A stretch of DNA of 64,000 nucleotides, taken from positions 3,556,501 to 3,620,500 of the forward strand of contig NZ_CP109073.1 in NCBI RefSeq assembly GCF_035917415.1. The letters are read 5' to 3'. Shown here in pieces: positions 7,981 to 19,386 of this stretch (the first letter of the stretch is position 1; each line of letters opens with the position of its first letter). Source of the DNA: Streptomyces sp. NBC_01803. Lineage in GTDB: Bacteria > Actinomycetota > Actinomycetes > Streptomycetales > Streptomycetaceae. A program made the position numbers and the translations under genes. The notes under the pieces were generated by a model, which saw only the letters and a list, made by a program, of their open reading frames with translations, was not told the origin of the DNA and did not search any database.

Positions 7981-8475
7981 TCAGTGGCTCCCGCCCGCGT
8001 CGGCGGCCCGCTTGATCGAGGCTTCGATCTCGGCCTCAGCCTCGGCACGGCCCACCCAGTTGGCGCCCTCGACCGACTTCCCGGGCTCCAGGTCCTTGTA
8101 GACCTCGAAGAAGTGCTGGATCTCCAGCCGGTCGAACTCGCTCACATGGTGGATGTCGCGCAGGTGCTCCATCCTCGGGTCGCCGGCCGGCACGCACAGC
8201 AGCTTGTCGTCGCCGCCCGCCTCGTCCCGCATCCGGAACATGCCGATCGTGCGGCACTGGATCAGACAGCCGGGGAACGTCGGCTCGTCCAGAAGCACCA
8301 GTGCGTCCAGGGGATCGCCGTCCTCGCCCAGCGTGCCGTCCACGAATCCGTAGTCGGCGGGGTAGACAGTCGAGGTGAACAGGTGACGGTCCAGCCGGAT
8401 CCGCCCGGTCTTGTGGTCCACCTCGTACTTGTTCCGCGAACCCTTCGGAATCTCGATGGTGACGTCGAACTCCAC
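7981..8475 (-). CDS. ppa: Inorganic pyrophosphatase (family I)
   Basis: Hydrolyses pyrophosphate to phosphate in the cytosol and so drives biosynthetic reactions. The 164-aa protein has the family I signature DGDPLDALV with metal-binding Asp residues, plus [16 protein letters not shown] and the late [16 protein letters not shown]. The GTG at 8475 ([12 protein letters not shown]) was chosen over a GTG at 8484 because AGGAG sits 8 bp before it; for the longer start that ribosome site would touch the start codon. It is divergent from dacB, sharing about 90 bp of promoter region. Confidence 0.96.
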   Translation of the reverse strand: MEFDVTIEIPKGSRNKYEVDHKTGRIRLDRHLFTSTVYPADYGFVDGTLGEDGDPLDALVLLDEPTFPGCLIQCRTIGMFRMRDEAGGDDKLLCVPAGDPRMEHLRDIHHVSEFDRLEIQHFFEVYKDLEPGKSVEGANWVGRAEAEAEIEASIKRAADAGGSH

Positions 8476-8565
8476 GGGTGACACTCCTTAACCGATCTGT
8501 GCACGCGACAGGTGGTTAAGTGTCTCTCACGCAGGTGTCGCGACGCGAAAGGGGCTGGCCTTACA

Positions 8566-9978
8566 GTGCGCAGGGCAGCGGAATTGCTACGTCGGCACCG
8601 CGCGGTCTGGCGGCTCGTCGCCGGCTCGGCCGCCGCGGGACTCGCGGTGGCCACCGGGGCGATCGCGCTGGCCGGCCCCTGGGACGCGGGCCAGCGCACG
8701 GCTGAACGCGATGCCGCCGCCGACGCGGAGCGTTACGGCTCCGATGCGGAACGTGTGGGCGTCACTGTACCCGCCGCCGACCCCGTGCTCGCCCCCCTCG
8801 ACGCCGCCGCCCGCGAGAGCTCGCCCGCCGCCCTCGAACGCGAGCTCGTCCCCCTGCTGGAGAACCCCGCGCTCGGTGACCACGTCACGGCCGCCGTCGT
8901 GGACGTCACCACCGGCGCCTCCCTCTACGCCAAGGGCGCCCGCTCCGGCCGCGCGCCCGCCTCCACCGTGAAGCTGATCACCGCCGTCACCGCCCTGCAC
9001 GCCCTGGGCCCCGACCACCGGCTGACCACCACCGCCGTCCTCGACGCGGAGGAGGACCGGGTGATCCTGGTCGGCGGCGGCGACGTCACCCTCACCGACG
9101 ACGACCTCCGCGCCCTCGCCGAGCGCACCGCCGAGGCCCTGGCCGACCGCGGCGCTGGCACCGTCCGCGTCGGCTACGACGTCTCCCGGTACGCCCGGGA
9201 AGAGGATCACCCCATCGGGGTCAACACCAACATCGCGCCCATCACCCCGCTCCAGATCAACGAGGGCCGCCTGGACGACAGCACCAAGGGCCCGGCCCCC
9301 CGCTCCACCGACCCGGCCGCCGACGCCGCCGAGGCGTTCGCCCGGCACCTCGCGGACGCGGGCGTCGACGTGAAGGGCGGCGCCGCCGCCCGCCGCACCG
9401 CCCCGGAGGGTGCCGAGCGGCTCGCCCGGCACCGCTCGGCCCCGCTCTCCTCCCTCGTCGAGCGGATGCTGACCAACAGCGACAACGACCTGGCCGAGGC
9501 CATCGCCCGCGCTACCGCCGTCGCCACCGGGAACGACGCCGACTTCGACGGCGTCCGCCGCGCCGTCACCGGGCAGCTCGAAGAGCTCGGCCTGCCGCTC
9601 GGCGGGGTGCGCGTCGCCGACGCCAGCGGCCTGGACCGCCACGGCCGGATCACCGCCCGACTGCTCACCCAGGCCCTCGCGACCGCCGCCGACCCCGCCC
9701 GGCCCGAGCTGCGCGCCATCTTCACCGGCCTGCCGATCGCCGGCTTCAGCGGCACGCTGGCCGGCCGCTTCGACGAGTCGGACGGCGCGGGCGCGGGCCT
9801 GGTCCGGGCCAAGACCGGCACCCTGACCGGCGTGAACACCCTGGCCGGCACGGCGATGACCCCGGACGGCCGCGTCCTCGCGTTCGCCTTCATGGCCAAC
9901 GAGACCACCAACGCGGGCGAGGCCGAGGCCGCCCTCGACGCCGCCGCCACCGCGCTGGCCACCTGCGTCTGCCACTGA
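8566..9978 (+). CDS. dacB: D-alanyl-D-alanine carboxypeptidase/endopeptidase (PBP4 type)
   Basis: Class C low-molecular-weight penicillin-binding protein that trims peptidoglycan stem peptides outside the membrane; 470 aa from the GTG at 8566. A basic N-terminus and one hydrophobic segment (about 15-37) form a signal or anchor. Active-site motifs are visible: SxxK as STVK (about 133-136), SxN as SDN in TNSDNDLAEAIAR, and KTG in RAKTGTLTGVNTLAG. The large insert between the first two motifs is typical of the DacB/PBP4 family. An upstream in-frame GTG at 8512 would add 18 residues but lacks a proper site; AAAGGGG lies about 12 bp before 8566. In streptomycetes this gene usually sits in the ppa-dacB-tilS-hpt-ftsH order, as here. 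Confidence 0.93.
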   Translation: MRRAAELLRRHRAVWRLVAGSAAAGLAVATGAIALAGPWDAGQRTAERDAAADAERYGSDAERVGVTVPAADPVLAPLDAAARESSPAALERELVPLLENPALGDHVTAAVVDVTTGASLYAKGARSGRAPASTVKLITAVTALHALGPDHRLTTTAVLDAEEDRVILVGGGDVTLTDDDLRALAERTAEALADRGAGTVRVGYDVSRYAREEDHPIGVNTNIAPITPLQINEGRLDDSTKGPAPRSTDPAADAAEAFARHLADAGVDVKGGAAARRTAPEGAERLARHRSAPLSSLVERMLTNSDNDLAEAIARATAVATGNDADFDGVRRAVTGQLEELGLPLGGVRVADASGLDRHGRITARLLTQALATAADPARPELRAIFTGLPIAGFSGTLAGRFDESDGAGAGLVRAKTGTLTGVNTLAGTAMTPDGRVLAFAFMANETTNAGEAEAALDAAATALATCVCH

Positions 9979-9990
9979 CCCGGGCGCCGC

Positions 9991-10025
9991 CCCGCGCGCG
10001 GTCCCCTATCCGCTCCGCGCGCGGG
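9991..10025 (+). terminator. Hairpin after dacB
   Basis: An 11-bp perfect stem built on CCGCGCGCGG at both arms, with a 13-nt loop, follows the dacB stop codon and lies before the next start. No T-run. Confidence 0.55.
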
Positions 10026-10043
10026 CGCCGTACCGTGGACGGC

Positions 10044-11174
10044 ATGACGAGTCTCGGCGGTACGGACCTGGTCGACTGGAATCTGGCGGTGTCCACCGCT
10101 GCTCGCATCGCGCGGCCGGGCCCCGAGGTCAGCCGTGACGAGGCGCGCGAGGTCGTCGCCGAGCTGCGCCGCCACGCCCTCGCGGCCGAGCGGCACGTCC
10201 GGGAGTTCACCGGTATGGACTCCGGCGCCGCGGACACCCCGGTCCTGGTCGTGGACCGCCCCGGCTGGGTCCGGGCGAACGTGGCGGGGTTCCGCGAGGT
10301 GCTGCTGCCGCTGACCGCCAAGATGCGCGAGCGCCGCGCCGCCATGCCCGGCGGCGCCGCGCTCACCGCGATGGGCAGCAAGGTCACCGGCATCGAGGTC
10401 GGGATGCTGCTGTCGTTCCTCTCCTCCCGGGTGCTCGGCCAGTACGAGACGTTCGCCCCGCCGAGCCCGGACCTGCCGGGCGGCGACGGCCTCGTCCCGG
10501 GCGCCGGCCGACTGCTGCTGGTCGCGCCCAACATCGTCCACGTCGAACGCGAACTCGACGTTCACCCCCACGACTTCAGACTGTGGGTCTGCCTGCACGA
10601 GGAGACCCACCGCACGCAGTTCACCGCCGTGCCGTGGCTCCAGGACCACCTCAAGAGCGAGATCCAGGCGTTTCTGCTGGAGGCCGACGTCGATCCCGCC
10701 ACCCTGCTGGAGCGGTTCCGGCAGGCCGCCCAGTCGATGACCGGGCGCGGCGGTGAGGAGGGGCGCGAGGCCGACCCCGGGCTCGGCATCGTGGACCTGG
10801 TGCAGACTCCGCGCCAGCGCGAGATCCTGGATCGCCTCACGGCCGTGATGTCGCTGCTGGAGGGGCATGCCGACTTCGTGATGGACGGCGTCGGGCCCGC
10901 CGTCGTGCCGTCGGTGGGGGAGATCCGGGAGAAGTTCACCAAGCGGCGGCAGACGGGCGCCGGGCGGCTGGACCGGGCGCTGCGCAGGCTGCTGGGGATG
11001 GACGCCAAGCTCCGCCAGTACCGCGACGGGGAGCGGTTCGTGCGGATGGTGGTCGAGGACGCCGGGATGGCGGGTCTCAACAAGGTGTGGACCTCGCCCA
11101 ACACCCTGCCGACGAAGGAAGAGATCTCCCACCCGGAGCGCTGGCTCGCCCGGGTGCGGCCCAGTGGGTCCTAG
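10044..11174 (+). CDS. Zinc-dependent metalloprotease-like protein (DUF2342 / F420-associated family)
   Basis: A 376-aa protein of the actinobacterial DUF2342 family, which is annotated as zincin-like metallohydrolase or 'coenzyme F420 biosynthesis-associated'. The zinc-binding HEETH motif is at about 185-189 in LHEETHRTQF, with a later EGHADFVMD that may give the third ligand. Surrounding family segments are LLVAPNIVHVERELDV and the C-terminal KYRDGERFVR-like stretch (RQYRDGERFVRMV). No signal peptide is seen, so it is probably cytoplasmic. ATG 10044 is preferred to GTG 10035. It precedes tilS in the same direction, as in related genomes. The real substrate is not known. Confidence 0.88.
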   Translation: MTSLGGTDLVDWNLAVSTAARIARPGPEVSRDEAREVVAELRRHALAAERHVREFTGMDSGAADTPVLVVDRPGWVRANVAGFREVLLPLTAKMRERRAAMPGGAALTAMGSKVTGIEVGMLLSFLSSRVLGQYETFAPPSPDLPGGDGLVPGAGRLLLVAPNIVHVERELDVHPHDFRLWVCLHEETHRTQFTAVPWLQDHLKSEIQAFLLEADVDPATLLERFRQAAQSMTGRGGEEGREADPGLGIVDLVQTPRQREILDRLTAVMSLLEGHADFVMDGVGPAVVPSVGEIREKFTKRRQTGAGRLDRALRRLLGMDAKLRQYRDGERFVRMVVEDAGMAGLNKVWTSPNTLPTKEEISHPERWLARVRPSGS

Positions 11175-11327
11175 GTTGCCGCATTCCTCCAAAATCACCC
11201 GTACGAGGGACCGTCGGGCCATGTCTGGCGTGCGATGCTCGGGTAACAGACCTCCTCTGTCACCATTTACGTACGCTGCGTGACAGCGCTTCCGAGCCTG
11301 AAGCCCCGAGAGAGAAGTGATGCGGAT

Positions 11328-12353
11328 ATGGGTCCCCATCCTGCGGTCGCCGCGATACGCCTGGCGGTCCGCCGCGTTCTGCACGACGTTCTGAGTGATT
11401 CGCTCCCCGGTCGGCCCCCGCTGGTGCTCGTCGCCTGCTCCGGCGGCGCCGACTCCATGGCCCTCGCCTCCGCCCTCGCCTTCGAGGCGCCCCGGCTGGG
11501 CGTCCGGGCCGGCGGGATCACCGTCGACCACGGCCTCCAGGCCGGCTCCGACGTCCGCGCCCACGAGGTCGCGGAGCGGCTGACCGACCTCGGCTTCGAC
11601 CCCGTCGACACCGTCGCGGTCACCGTCGGTCGCGCGGGCGGCCCCGAGGCGGCGGCCCGCGCCGCCCGGTATGCCGCGCTCGACGACGCCGCCGAACGTC
11701 ATGGCGCGACCGCCGTGCTCCTGGGCCATACCCGGGACGACCAGGCGGAAACCGTGCTGCTGGGCCTGGCCCGCGGCTCGGGCACCCGCTCGCTCGCCGG
11801 GATGGCCGCCGTCTCCGGCGGGCTGTCCGGCGCCTCGGACGCGGACCGCCGGTACCGGCGCCCGTTTCTCGCCGTCGACCGCCAGACCACGCGCAAGGCA
11901 TGCCTCGTCCAGGCCCTCCCGGTCTGGGACGACCCGCACAACGCCGACCCCTCCTTCACCCGCTCCCGCGTGCGGCACGAGGCCCTTCCCGTCCTGGAGA
12001 AGGCCCTCGGCCGGGGCGTCGTGGAGGCCCTGGCCCGCACCGCACAGCTGTCCAGGGATGACGCCGACGCGCTCGACGCCTGGGCCCTGGAGGCCCAGCG
12101 GGCGGCGACCCGCCCCGACGGCACGCTCGACATCGCCGCCCTGCACGCCCTGCCCCCCGCCGTCCGCCGCCGCGTGCTGCGCCGCGCCGCCATCGCGGCG
12201 GGCGCCCCGGCCGGCTCGCTGTTCGCCCGGCACATCGAGGAGACCGATCGCCTGATCACCGCCTGGCGCGGCCAGCGCCCGCTGAATCTGCCGGGCCGCG
12301 TCGAGGCGAAACGGCAGGGTGGCAGACTGGTCCTCCAGCAGGCGAACCAGTAG
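11328..12353 (+). CDS. tilS: tRNA(Ile)-lysidine synthase
   Basis: Converts C34 of the CAU-anticodon isoleucine tRNA to lysidine using ATP and lysine, an essential decoding step. The 341-aa protein carries the PP-loop motif SGGADS (about 38-43), [10 protein letters not shown], and [22 protein letters not shown]. It ends in the short C-terminal domain usual for actinobacterial TilS. The ATG at 11328 gives the family's normal N-terminus; an upstream in-frame GTG at 11280 would add 16 residues without family support. hpt follows after 26 bp in the same direction. Confidence 0.94.
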   Translation: MGPHPAVAAIRLAVRRVLHDVLSDSLPGRPPLVLVACSGGADSMALASALAFEAPRLGVRAGGITVDHGLQAGSDVRAHEVAERLTDLGFDPVDTVAVTVGRAGGPEAAARAARYAALDDAAERHGATAVLLGHTRDDQAETVLLGLARGSGTRSLAGMAAVSGGLSGASDADRRYRRPFLAVDRQTTRKACLVQALPVWDDPHNADPSFTRSRVRHEALPVLEKALGRGVVEALARTAQLSRDDADALDAWALEAQRAATRPDGTLDIAALHALPPAVRRRVLRRAAIAAGAPAGSLFARHIEETDRLITAWRGQRPLNLPGRVEAKRQGGRLVLQQANQ

Positions 12354-12379
12354 CGCCGGGCGCGTCCCGGTAGAGAGCA

Positions 12380-12943
12380 GTGGCACGGGTGCGAGAGACG
12401 GACCTGGGGGCCGACCTGGAGTCGGTGCTCATCACCAAGGAAGAGATCGACGCCAAGCTCGGGGAGCTGGCCGCGAAGATCGACGCTGAGTACGCGGGGA
12501 AGGACCTCCTTCTCGTCGGGGTCCTCAAGGGCGCGGTGATGGTCATGGCCGACCTCGCCCGCGCCCTCGCCTCGCCCATCACCATGGACTGGATGGCGGT
12601 GTCCTCCTACGGCGCCGGCACCCAGTCGTCGGGTGTCGTGCGGATTCTCAAGGACCTGGATACCGACATCGCCGGCCGGCACGTGCTGATCGTCGAGGAC
12701 ATCATCGACTCCGGGCTCACTCTCTCCTGGCTGCTGTCGAACCTCGGCTCCCGGGAGCCGGCCTCGCTGCGGGTCTGCACCTTCCTGCGCAAGCCGGACG
12801 CCGCGAAGGTCGATATCGAGGTGGAGTGGGTCGGCTTCGACATCCCGAACGAATTCGTGGTCGGATACGGCCTCGACTACGCCGAGAAGTACCGCAATCT
12901 CCCCTTCGTCGGCACGCTCGCGCCGCACGTCTACAACGGATAG
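12380..12943 (+). CDS. hpt: Hypoxanthine-guanine phosphoribosyltransferase
   Basis: Purine salvage enzyme that joins hypoxanthine or guanine to PRPP; cytosolic, 187 aa. The PRPP-binding signature is [15 protein letters not shown] (about 101-115), and the flanking [27 protein letters not shown] and the C-terminal [20 protein letters not shown] are all standard. A GTG start at 12380 follows GAGAGCA by a few bases. The tilS-hpt-ftsH order is conserved in actinobacteria. Confidence 0.97.
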   Translation: MARVRETDLGADLESVLITKEEIDAKLGELAAKIDAEYAGKDLLLVGVLKGAVMVMADLARALASPITMDWMAVSSYGAGTQSSGVVRILKDLDTDIAGRHVLIVEDIIDSGLTLSWLLSNLGSREPASLRVCTFLRKPDAAKVDIEVEWVGFDIPNEFVVGYGLDYAEKYRNLPFVGTLAPHVYNG

Positions 12944-12993
12944 CCGGGAACACCGGGGGATGCCCTACCGTTGAGTCGGGGAGAGGCGACGGC

Positions 12994-13008
12994 ACCCCAC
13001 GCTGGGGT
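12994..13008 (+). promoter_or_regulatory. Short perfect inverted repeat between hpt and ftsH
   Basis: ACCCCA-CGC-TGGGGT is a 6-bp dyad 51 bp after hpt. It could be a weak terminator for hpt or an operator for ftsH; the sequence does not decide between them. Confidence 0.3.
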
Positions 13009-13100
13009 ACGGTCGCGATAGGTCAAGCTGAGACAAGGCCGGGCGCGAGTCGGCCGACACCGCGCGCACAGCGGATCCCTTCCGGGGGCTGTGCCTCTAC

Positions 13101-15155
<2,055 letters not shown>

Positions 15156-15184
15156 CCGACCGACCGGCGGACCGGAAATGCTCC

Positions 15185-15218
15185 CCGCGCCCCTCACGTT
15201 CTACTGTGAGGGGCGCGG
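15185..15218 (+). terminator. Strong hairpin after ftsH
   Basis: A perfect 13-bp stem (CCGCGCCCCTCAC with its complement) and an 8-nt loop lie 30 bp after the ftsH stop codon and before the folE start. Confidence 0.75.
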
Positions 15219-15260
15219 CCGTGTGTGGACGCGGGCGCCCGGACGAGGAACGAGGATCAC

Positions 15261-15902
15261 ATGACCGACCCGTTGCCCCTGACGGGCCCTGGCCTTGCCC
15301 CCGACCCGGAGGGCGAGCCGAGACAGACGCCGATCGGCGAGTTCGACGAGAAGCGCGCGGAGAAGGCGGTCCGTGAGCTGCTCCTCGCGGTGGGGGAGGA
15401 CCCGGACCGCGACGGTCTGCGGGACACCCCGGCGCGGGTGGCGCGGGCCTACCGGGAGATATTCGCCGGGCTCTGGCAGCGGCCCGAGGACGTGCTCACC
15501 ACCACCTTCGACCTCGGCCACGACGAGATGGTGCTGGTGAAGGACATCGAGGTGATGTCGTCCTGCGAGCACCACCTCGTGCCGTTCGTCGGCCAGGCGC
15601 ACATCGGCTACATCCCGTCGGCCAGCGGCAAGATCACCGGCCTGTCCAAGCTGGCCCGCCTGGTGGACGTGTTCGCCCGCAGGCCGCAGGTGCAGGAGCG
15701 GCTGACCACGCAGATCGCGGACTCGATGATGCGGATTCTGGAGCCGCGCGGGGTGATCGTGGTCGTGGAGTGCGAGCACATGTGCATGACCATGCGCGGA
15801 GTGCGGAAGCCGGGGGCGAAGACCACCACCTCGGCCGTCCGGGGTCAGCTCAGGGACGCCGCCACCCGGGCTGAGGCGATGAGCCTCATTCTTGCTCGAT
15901 AG
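15261..15902 (+). CDS. folE: GTP cyclohydrolase I
   Basis: First enzyme of folate synthesis, making dihydroneopterin triphosphate from GTP; 213 aa. Zinc and active-site residues lie in [10 protein letters not shown] and VECEHMCM. The segments [39 protein letters not shown], read in parts, are invariant in the family. ATG 15261 follows GAGGATC at a good distance; an earlier GTG would add a 12-residue tail. The last three codons and the TAG stop (Leu-Ala-Arg-stop) form the first unit of an 18-bp tandem repeat that runs downstream. Confidence 0.97.
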   Translation: MTDPLPLTGPGLAPDPEGEPRQTPIGEFDEKRAEKAVRELLLAVGEDPDRDGLRDTPARVARAYREIFAGLWQRPEDVLTTTFDLGHDEMVLVKDIEVMSSCEHHLVPFVGQAHIGYIPSASGKITGLSKLARLVDVFARRPQVQERLTTQIADSMMRILEPRGVIVVVECEHMCMTMRGVRKPGAKTTTSAVRGQLRDAATRAEAMSLILAR

Positions 15903-15980
15903 AGGGGCCTTGCTCGATAGAGGGGCCTTGCTCGATAGAGGGGCCTTGCTCGATAGAGGGGCCTTGCTCGATAGAGGAGT
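15891..15980. repeat. 18-bp tandem repeat that copies the folE stop codon
   Basis: Five copies of an 18-bp unit (CTTGCTCGATAGAGGGGC) begin at 15891, 15909, 15927, 15945 and 15963. The fifth is diverged at its end, and degenerate copies continue to about 16040. The first copy overlaps the last codons of folE, including its TAG. Because 18 is a multiple of three, a ribosome reading through would meet an in-frame TAG in every copy. Confidence 0.95.
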
Positions 15981-16050
15981 CCTGCTGAACAGAGGAGTCC
16001 CGCCCGATAGGAGGGGCCCGCCCGATCCCGATGGAGGGGCGGTCGCTCCG

Positions 16051-16779
16051 TCAGCGTTGCTGGGCGCCTGTGCCGAAGAAGTCGAAGCCGCCCATCTGCC
16101 GTGAGGGCGACGGCGGTGTCACGGCGGACTGCTGCGGCTGACGCGGCTGCTCCGGGACCTGCTGGGGCCGGCTCGCCGCCTCCCGCTGCCGGGCCGCGTT
16201 GCGGGACAGACGGCCGAGCGCCTCGTACGCCTGCCGGTAGGTGAGCTGGGTGGGGGCGCCGCGCGAGGTGCGGTGGTCGGTGGCGTCGGCGGTCAGCGCC
16301 TTGGCCGGGGTCGCGGCCTCCAGGGCGAGCAGCCGACGGCCCTCCAGGGCCTTGGCCCGCTCGGTCTCGGCCGTCGCGTAGCGGCGCAGCAGGTCGGCGT
16401 GCTCGGTGCGGAGACTGGCCAACTCCAGCCGTGTGGTGCCGAGATCGGCTCGTTTGGCACGGACCTTGGCCTCCAGCACCCCGATGAGCTCCTGCGACTC
16501 CTCCAGCTCCGCCTGTTTCTCCTCCACCTGCCAGGTCATCCCGGCCTTGGCGGCGCGCTCGCGGGCGACCTGCCGCCCGGCCTCCAGGTCCCAGCGGCGC
16601 AGCAGTGCCGCGCAGGTCGTCGCGGCGGCGGCGGCCACGGCGACGAGGACGCGCAGGGCGGGCGCGTCCTCGTCGCTCAGCAGCAGGGCGCCGCCGGCGC
16701 AGAGCAGCGCCAGGCCGCCCAGGGTGGCCGGGGCCAGCACCTGGTGAAGTGCTGAGGAGCGGTGACGTCCACGTGCCAT
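16051..16779 (-). CDS. Membrane-anchored coiled-coil protein, unknown function
   Basis: A 242-aa protein I do not recognise by name. Two hydrophobic helices at about 18-35 and 43-60 are followed by a long charged heptad-like region (about 68-150, rich in E, A, K, R and L) that predicts a coiled coil. A Q/P-rich low-complexity tail ends in GGFDFFGTG. This is a plausible bitopic scaffold or cell-envelope protein facing the cytoplasm. Similar hypothetical proteins occur in streptomycetes. It stands alone, opposite to folE and separated from the betaine operon by 97 bp. Confidence 0.75.
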   Translation of the reverse strand: MARGRHRSSALHQVLAPATLGGLALLCAGGALLLSDEDAPALRVLVAVAAAAATTCAALLRRWDLEAGRQVARERAAKAGMTWQVEEKQAELEESQELIGVLEAKVRAKRADLGTTRLELASLRTEHADLLRRYATAETERAKALEGRRLLALEAATPAKALTADATDHRTSRGAPTQLTYRQAYEALGRLSRNAARQREAASRPQQVPEQPRQPQQSAVTPPSPSRQMGGFDFFGTGAQQR

Positions 16780-16876
16780 GGTCGAAACTTACCGTGACGC
16801 CGACAGCCGACGGGAGGGTGTCCGGGGGTTGTGGCCCGGTTGTGGCCGGGGAGTTATCGACAAGGCCGGGGGCCGG

Positions 16877-17854
16877 TCAGTTCTCCAGCAGGCCGTGCTC
16901 CTCCAGGTAATCGCGGGCGACGTCCTCAGCCTTGCGGCGCTCGGAGTCGACCTGCCGGTTCAGCTCGATCAGGTCCTCGGTGGTCAGCTCCGCCGTCAGC
17001 CGGTTCAGGGCGGTGGCGACACCCTCGTCACCGGCGCTCTCGGTGTTCAGCACGGGCAACAGGTTGTCCGCGAGCTGGAGGTTCTTGTCGTCCTCCAGCA
17101 GGACCAGGCCGAAGTCCTCCAGGGTGGCGTCGGTGGTGACGACCAGGGCCATGTCGTCGTCGCCGTTCTGGACGGCCTGCTTGCCCTGGATGGTGTCCAC
17201 GCCCAGCGGGTCGACCTCGGTGATGTCGATGCCGTACGTCTCCTCCAGGCCCGGCTCGCAGAACGGCCGCTCCGGGCAGTCCTCGCCCGCCGCCAAGCGG
17301 ATCGGCAGGCCGGACTCGCCGAGGTCGGTGAGGGTCTGGAGGTCGTGCTCCGCGGCGAACTCCTCGGTGACCGCGAAGGCGTTCTGGTCCACGGCCTCGC
17401 CCGCGTCCAGCACGGTCAGGCCCCGGGGCTCGGCCAGCTCGCGCAGCGCGGTGACGGTGGCGTCCACGTCGGAGGAGGCGACCGGCCCGGCGTCGGGGCC
17501 GTTGACATCGGCGTTGAGGAACTCGGCGAGTGTGGCGGCGTATTCGGGCACGATGTCGATGCCGCCGCTCTCCAGCTCCGGCTCGTACAGCTCGCGGCCC
17601 TCGACCGTCTCGATGGTCGTGGAGTACCCGGCGTCCTCCAGGATCTGCGCGTAGAGCTGGGTCATGATCGTGGCCTCGGTGAAGCTCGCGCCGCCGATGG
17701 TGAGCGAGCCGCCGCCGCCCTCCTCGCCGCTGCCGCCCGTGCCTTCCTCCTCCAACTCGTCGCCACCGCATGCGGCCAGCGAGAGCGCCAGAGCGGTGAG
17801 GGAGCCGACGGCCAGCAGGGTGCGGCGTCTGCGGGGGGTGGGAGTCGCGGTCAC
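16877..17854 (-). CDS. Glycine betaine/choline-type ABC transporter substrate-binding lipoprotein
   Basis: OpuAC/ProX-like solute receptor of 325 aa. It has a lipoprotein signal: basic RRRR, a hydrophobic stretch, and lipobox LAAC (cysteine near 29), followed by an acidic and glycine-rich linker. The mature part shows IGGASFTEATIMTQLYAQILEDAGY, IDIVPEYAATLAEFLN and the later LVVTTDATLEDFGLVLLEDD, typical of the quaternary-amine receptors. It is the last gene of a three-gene minus-strand operon and overlaps the upstream permease (GTGA-type junction). The ligand is likely a betaine, proline betaine or choline, used as osmoprotectant. Confidence 0.9.
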   Translation of the reverse strand: MTATPTPRRRRTLLAVGSLTALALSLAACGGDELEEEGTGGSGEEGGGGSLTIGGASFTEATIMTQLYAQILEDAGYSTTIETVEGRELYEPELESGGIDIVPEYAATLAEFLNADVNGPDAGPVASSDVDATVTALRELAEPRGLTVLDAGEAVDQNAFAVTEEFAAEHDLQTLTDLGESGLPIRLAAGEDCPERPFCEPGLEETYGIDITEVDPLGVDTIQGKQAVQNGDDDMALVVTTDATLEDFGLVLLEDDKNLQLADNLLPVLNTESAGDEGVATALNRLTAELTTEDLIELNRQVDSERRKAEDVARDYLEEHGLLEN

Positions 17855-18606
17855 GGGAGTCTCCGTTCGACATCGGGTCGGGGTTCAGTCCGGGCTTCGG
17901 ACCCGGGGGGCGGCGCGGCGGCGTCGCCGGGCCGGGGGCGGCGGTGGGGGTCGAGCAGGCGCTGGGCCAGGACCAGCACCCCTTCGACCACCAGCGCGAG
18001 CAGGGCGACGACGATGGCGCCGGCGACGACCTGCTCGGTGTGGTACCGGGCGAAGCCGGCGGTGATGATGCGGCCGAGGCCGCCGCCGCCGGCCAGGGCG
18101 GCGAGCGTGGCGGTCGCGACGATCTGTACGGCGGCGGTGCGGATCCCGGTCATGATCAGCGGGAAGGCCAGCGGGAGCTCGACGCGGGCCAGCAGCTGCC
18201 GGCGCGACATGCCCATGCCGCGGGCGGCCTCCACGACGCCGCGGTCGGCCTCGGAGATGCCGACGTAGGCGTTGGTCAGCAGCGGCGGCACCGCGAAGAG
18301 GACCAGCGCCAGGATGGTGGGCAGGTCCCCGTGGCGGCCCAGCGGGCTGAGGGTGAGCAGCACCAGGACGGCGAAGGTGGGTATCGCGCGCCCGGCGTTG
18401 GAGATGTTGATGGCCAGGGCGCCGCCGAGGCGCCGTCCACCGCCGTGCCCGAGCCAGAAGGCGAGCGGCAGGGCGACGGCGCAGGAGAGCAGGAGGCAGA
18501 CGCCGGTGAGATAGAGGTGCTCGGCCAGCCGGTGCGAGACCCCCGATTCGCCCGACCAGTGGGACCCGGTGGTCAGCCAGGTCCAGGCATCGCCGATGAC
18601 TCCCAC
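17851..18606 (-). CDS. Quaternary-amine ABC transporter permease
   Basis: OpuAB/ProW-like inner-membrane permease, 251 aa, with about five to six membrane segments. It contains the coupling-loop signature EADRGVVEAARGMGMSRRQLLARVELPLAFPLIMTGIRTA, seen in parts. The tail is basic and proline-rich. It lies one base after the sister permease gene and overlaps the binding-protein gene by 4 bp, so all three are co-translated. Confidence 0.92.
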   Translation of the reverse strand: MGVIGDAWTWLTTGSHWSGESGVSHRLAEHLYLTGVCLLLSCAVALPLAFWLGHGGGRRLGGALAINISNAGRAIPTFAVLVLLTLSPLGRHGDLPTILALVLFAVPPLLTNAYVGISEADRGVVEAARGMGMSRRQLLARVELPLAFPLIMTGIRTAAVQIVATATLAALAGGGGLGRIITAGFARYHTEQVVAGAIVVALLALVVEGVLVLAQRLLDPHRRPRPGDAAAPPPGSEARTEPRPDVERRLP

Positions 18607-18607
18607 G

Positions 18608-19345
18608 TCACACCGTCCCCGGGACGTCCAGCACCGAGTCCCTCGGCACGGGCCCGCGTCGTTTCTTCCCGCCCGCGCGCGTCCACGGCGTGATCAGCCG
18701 CTGCACCACGAGCAGCGTCACGTCGGCCAGCACGGCGAGCACGACGCACAGCACTGAGGCGGTGAGCACCTCGGCCTTGAAGTAGCTGTGCATGCCGCTG
18801 TAGATGAGGTTGCCGAGGCCGCCGTGGCCGACGATCGCGCCGACCGTGGCCAGGGAGACGGCGGAGACGGTGGCGATGCGTATCCCGGCCATCAACGCGG
18901 GGAGGGCCAGGGGTAGTTCGATGGCCAACAGCATGCGCCCGCGGCCGTAGCCGAGGCCGCGCGCGGCCTCCCGGGCCTCCTCGGGGACGGAGTCCAGGCC
19001 GGTCAGCATGTTGCGCACCAGGATCGTCAGCGAGTACAGCACCAGGCCGCAGATCACCACCGAGGCGGAGATGCCGAAGACCGGCAGCAGCAGCGCGTAC
19101 ATGGCGAGCGTCGGGATCGTGTAAAGCACGGTGGTCAGACCGAGGATGCCGCCGGCCGCCGGCCGCCAGCGGCGGGCCAGCAGCGCGAGTGGGAACGAGA
19201 CGACGATGGCGATGGCGACGGCGGTCACCGTGATCAGGACGTGCTCCACAGTGGCGTCCGTGAGCTCCTCGGCGCGGGTGCGCACGTATGCACCGCAGAT
19301 CCACTCGTTCGCCGTAAGGCAGCTTTCGGCAGTGGCCGCACTCAT
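18608..19345 (-). CDS. Quaternary-amine ABC transporter permease (second)
   Basis: Second OpuAB/ProW-like permease, 245 aa, homologous to the downstream one. It shows the matching coupling loop SVPEEAREAARGLGYGRGRMLLAIELPLALPALMAGIRIA, read in parts, followed by GAIVGHGGLGNLIY. The heterodimer of two permeases is usual in actinobacterial betaine importers. The ATG at 19345 is only 32 bp from the divergent ATPase gene start, so the promoters of both must be compact or overlapping. Confidence 0.92.
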   Translation of the reverse strand: MSAATAESCLTANEWICGAYVRTRAEELTDATVEHVLITVTAVAIAIVVSFPLALLARRWRPAAGGILGLTTVLYTIPTLAMYALLLPVFGISASVVICGLVLYSLTILVRNMLTGLDSVPEEAREAARGLGYGRGRMLLAIELPLALPALMAGIRIATVSAVSLATVGAIVGHGGLGNLIYSGMHSYFKAEVLTASVLCVVLAVLADVTLLVVQRLITPWTRAGGKKRRGPVPRDSVLDVPGTV

Positions 19346-19386
19346 GTTCCGACACCCTAGCCTCTGAACCTGACAGAATGATGAAC

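Noticed and set aside
9207..12386. A 1059-codon minus-strand open frame across dacB, the DUF2342 gene and tilS
   Set aside because: Its product has no recognisable domain, and three well-supported plus-strand genes lie under it.
15891..16040. 18-bp repeats as a CRISPR array
   Set aside because: The units are directly joined without spacers and no cas genes are present.
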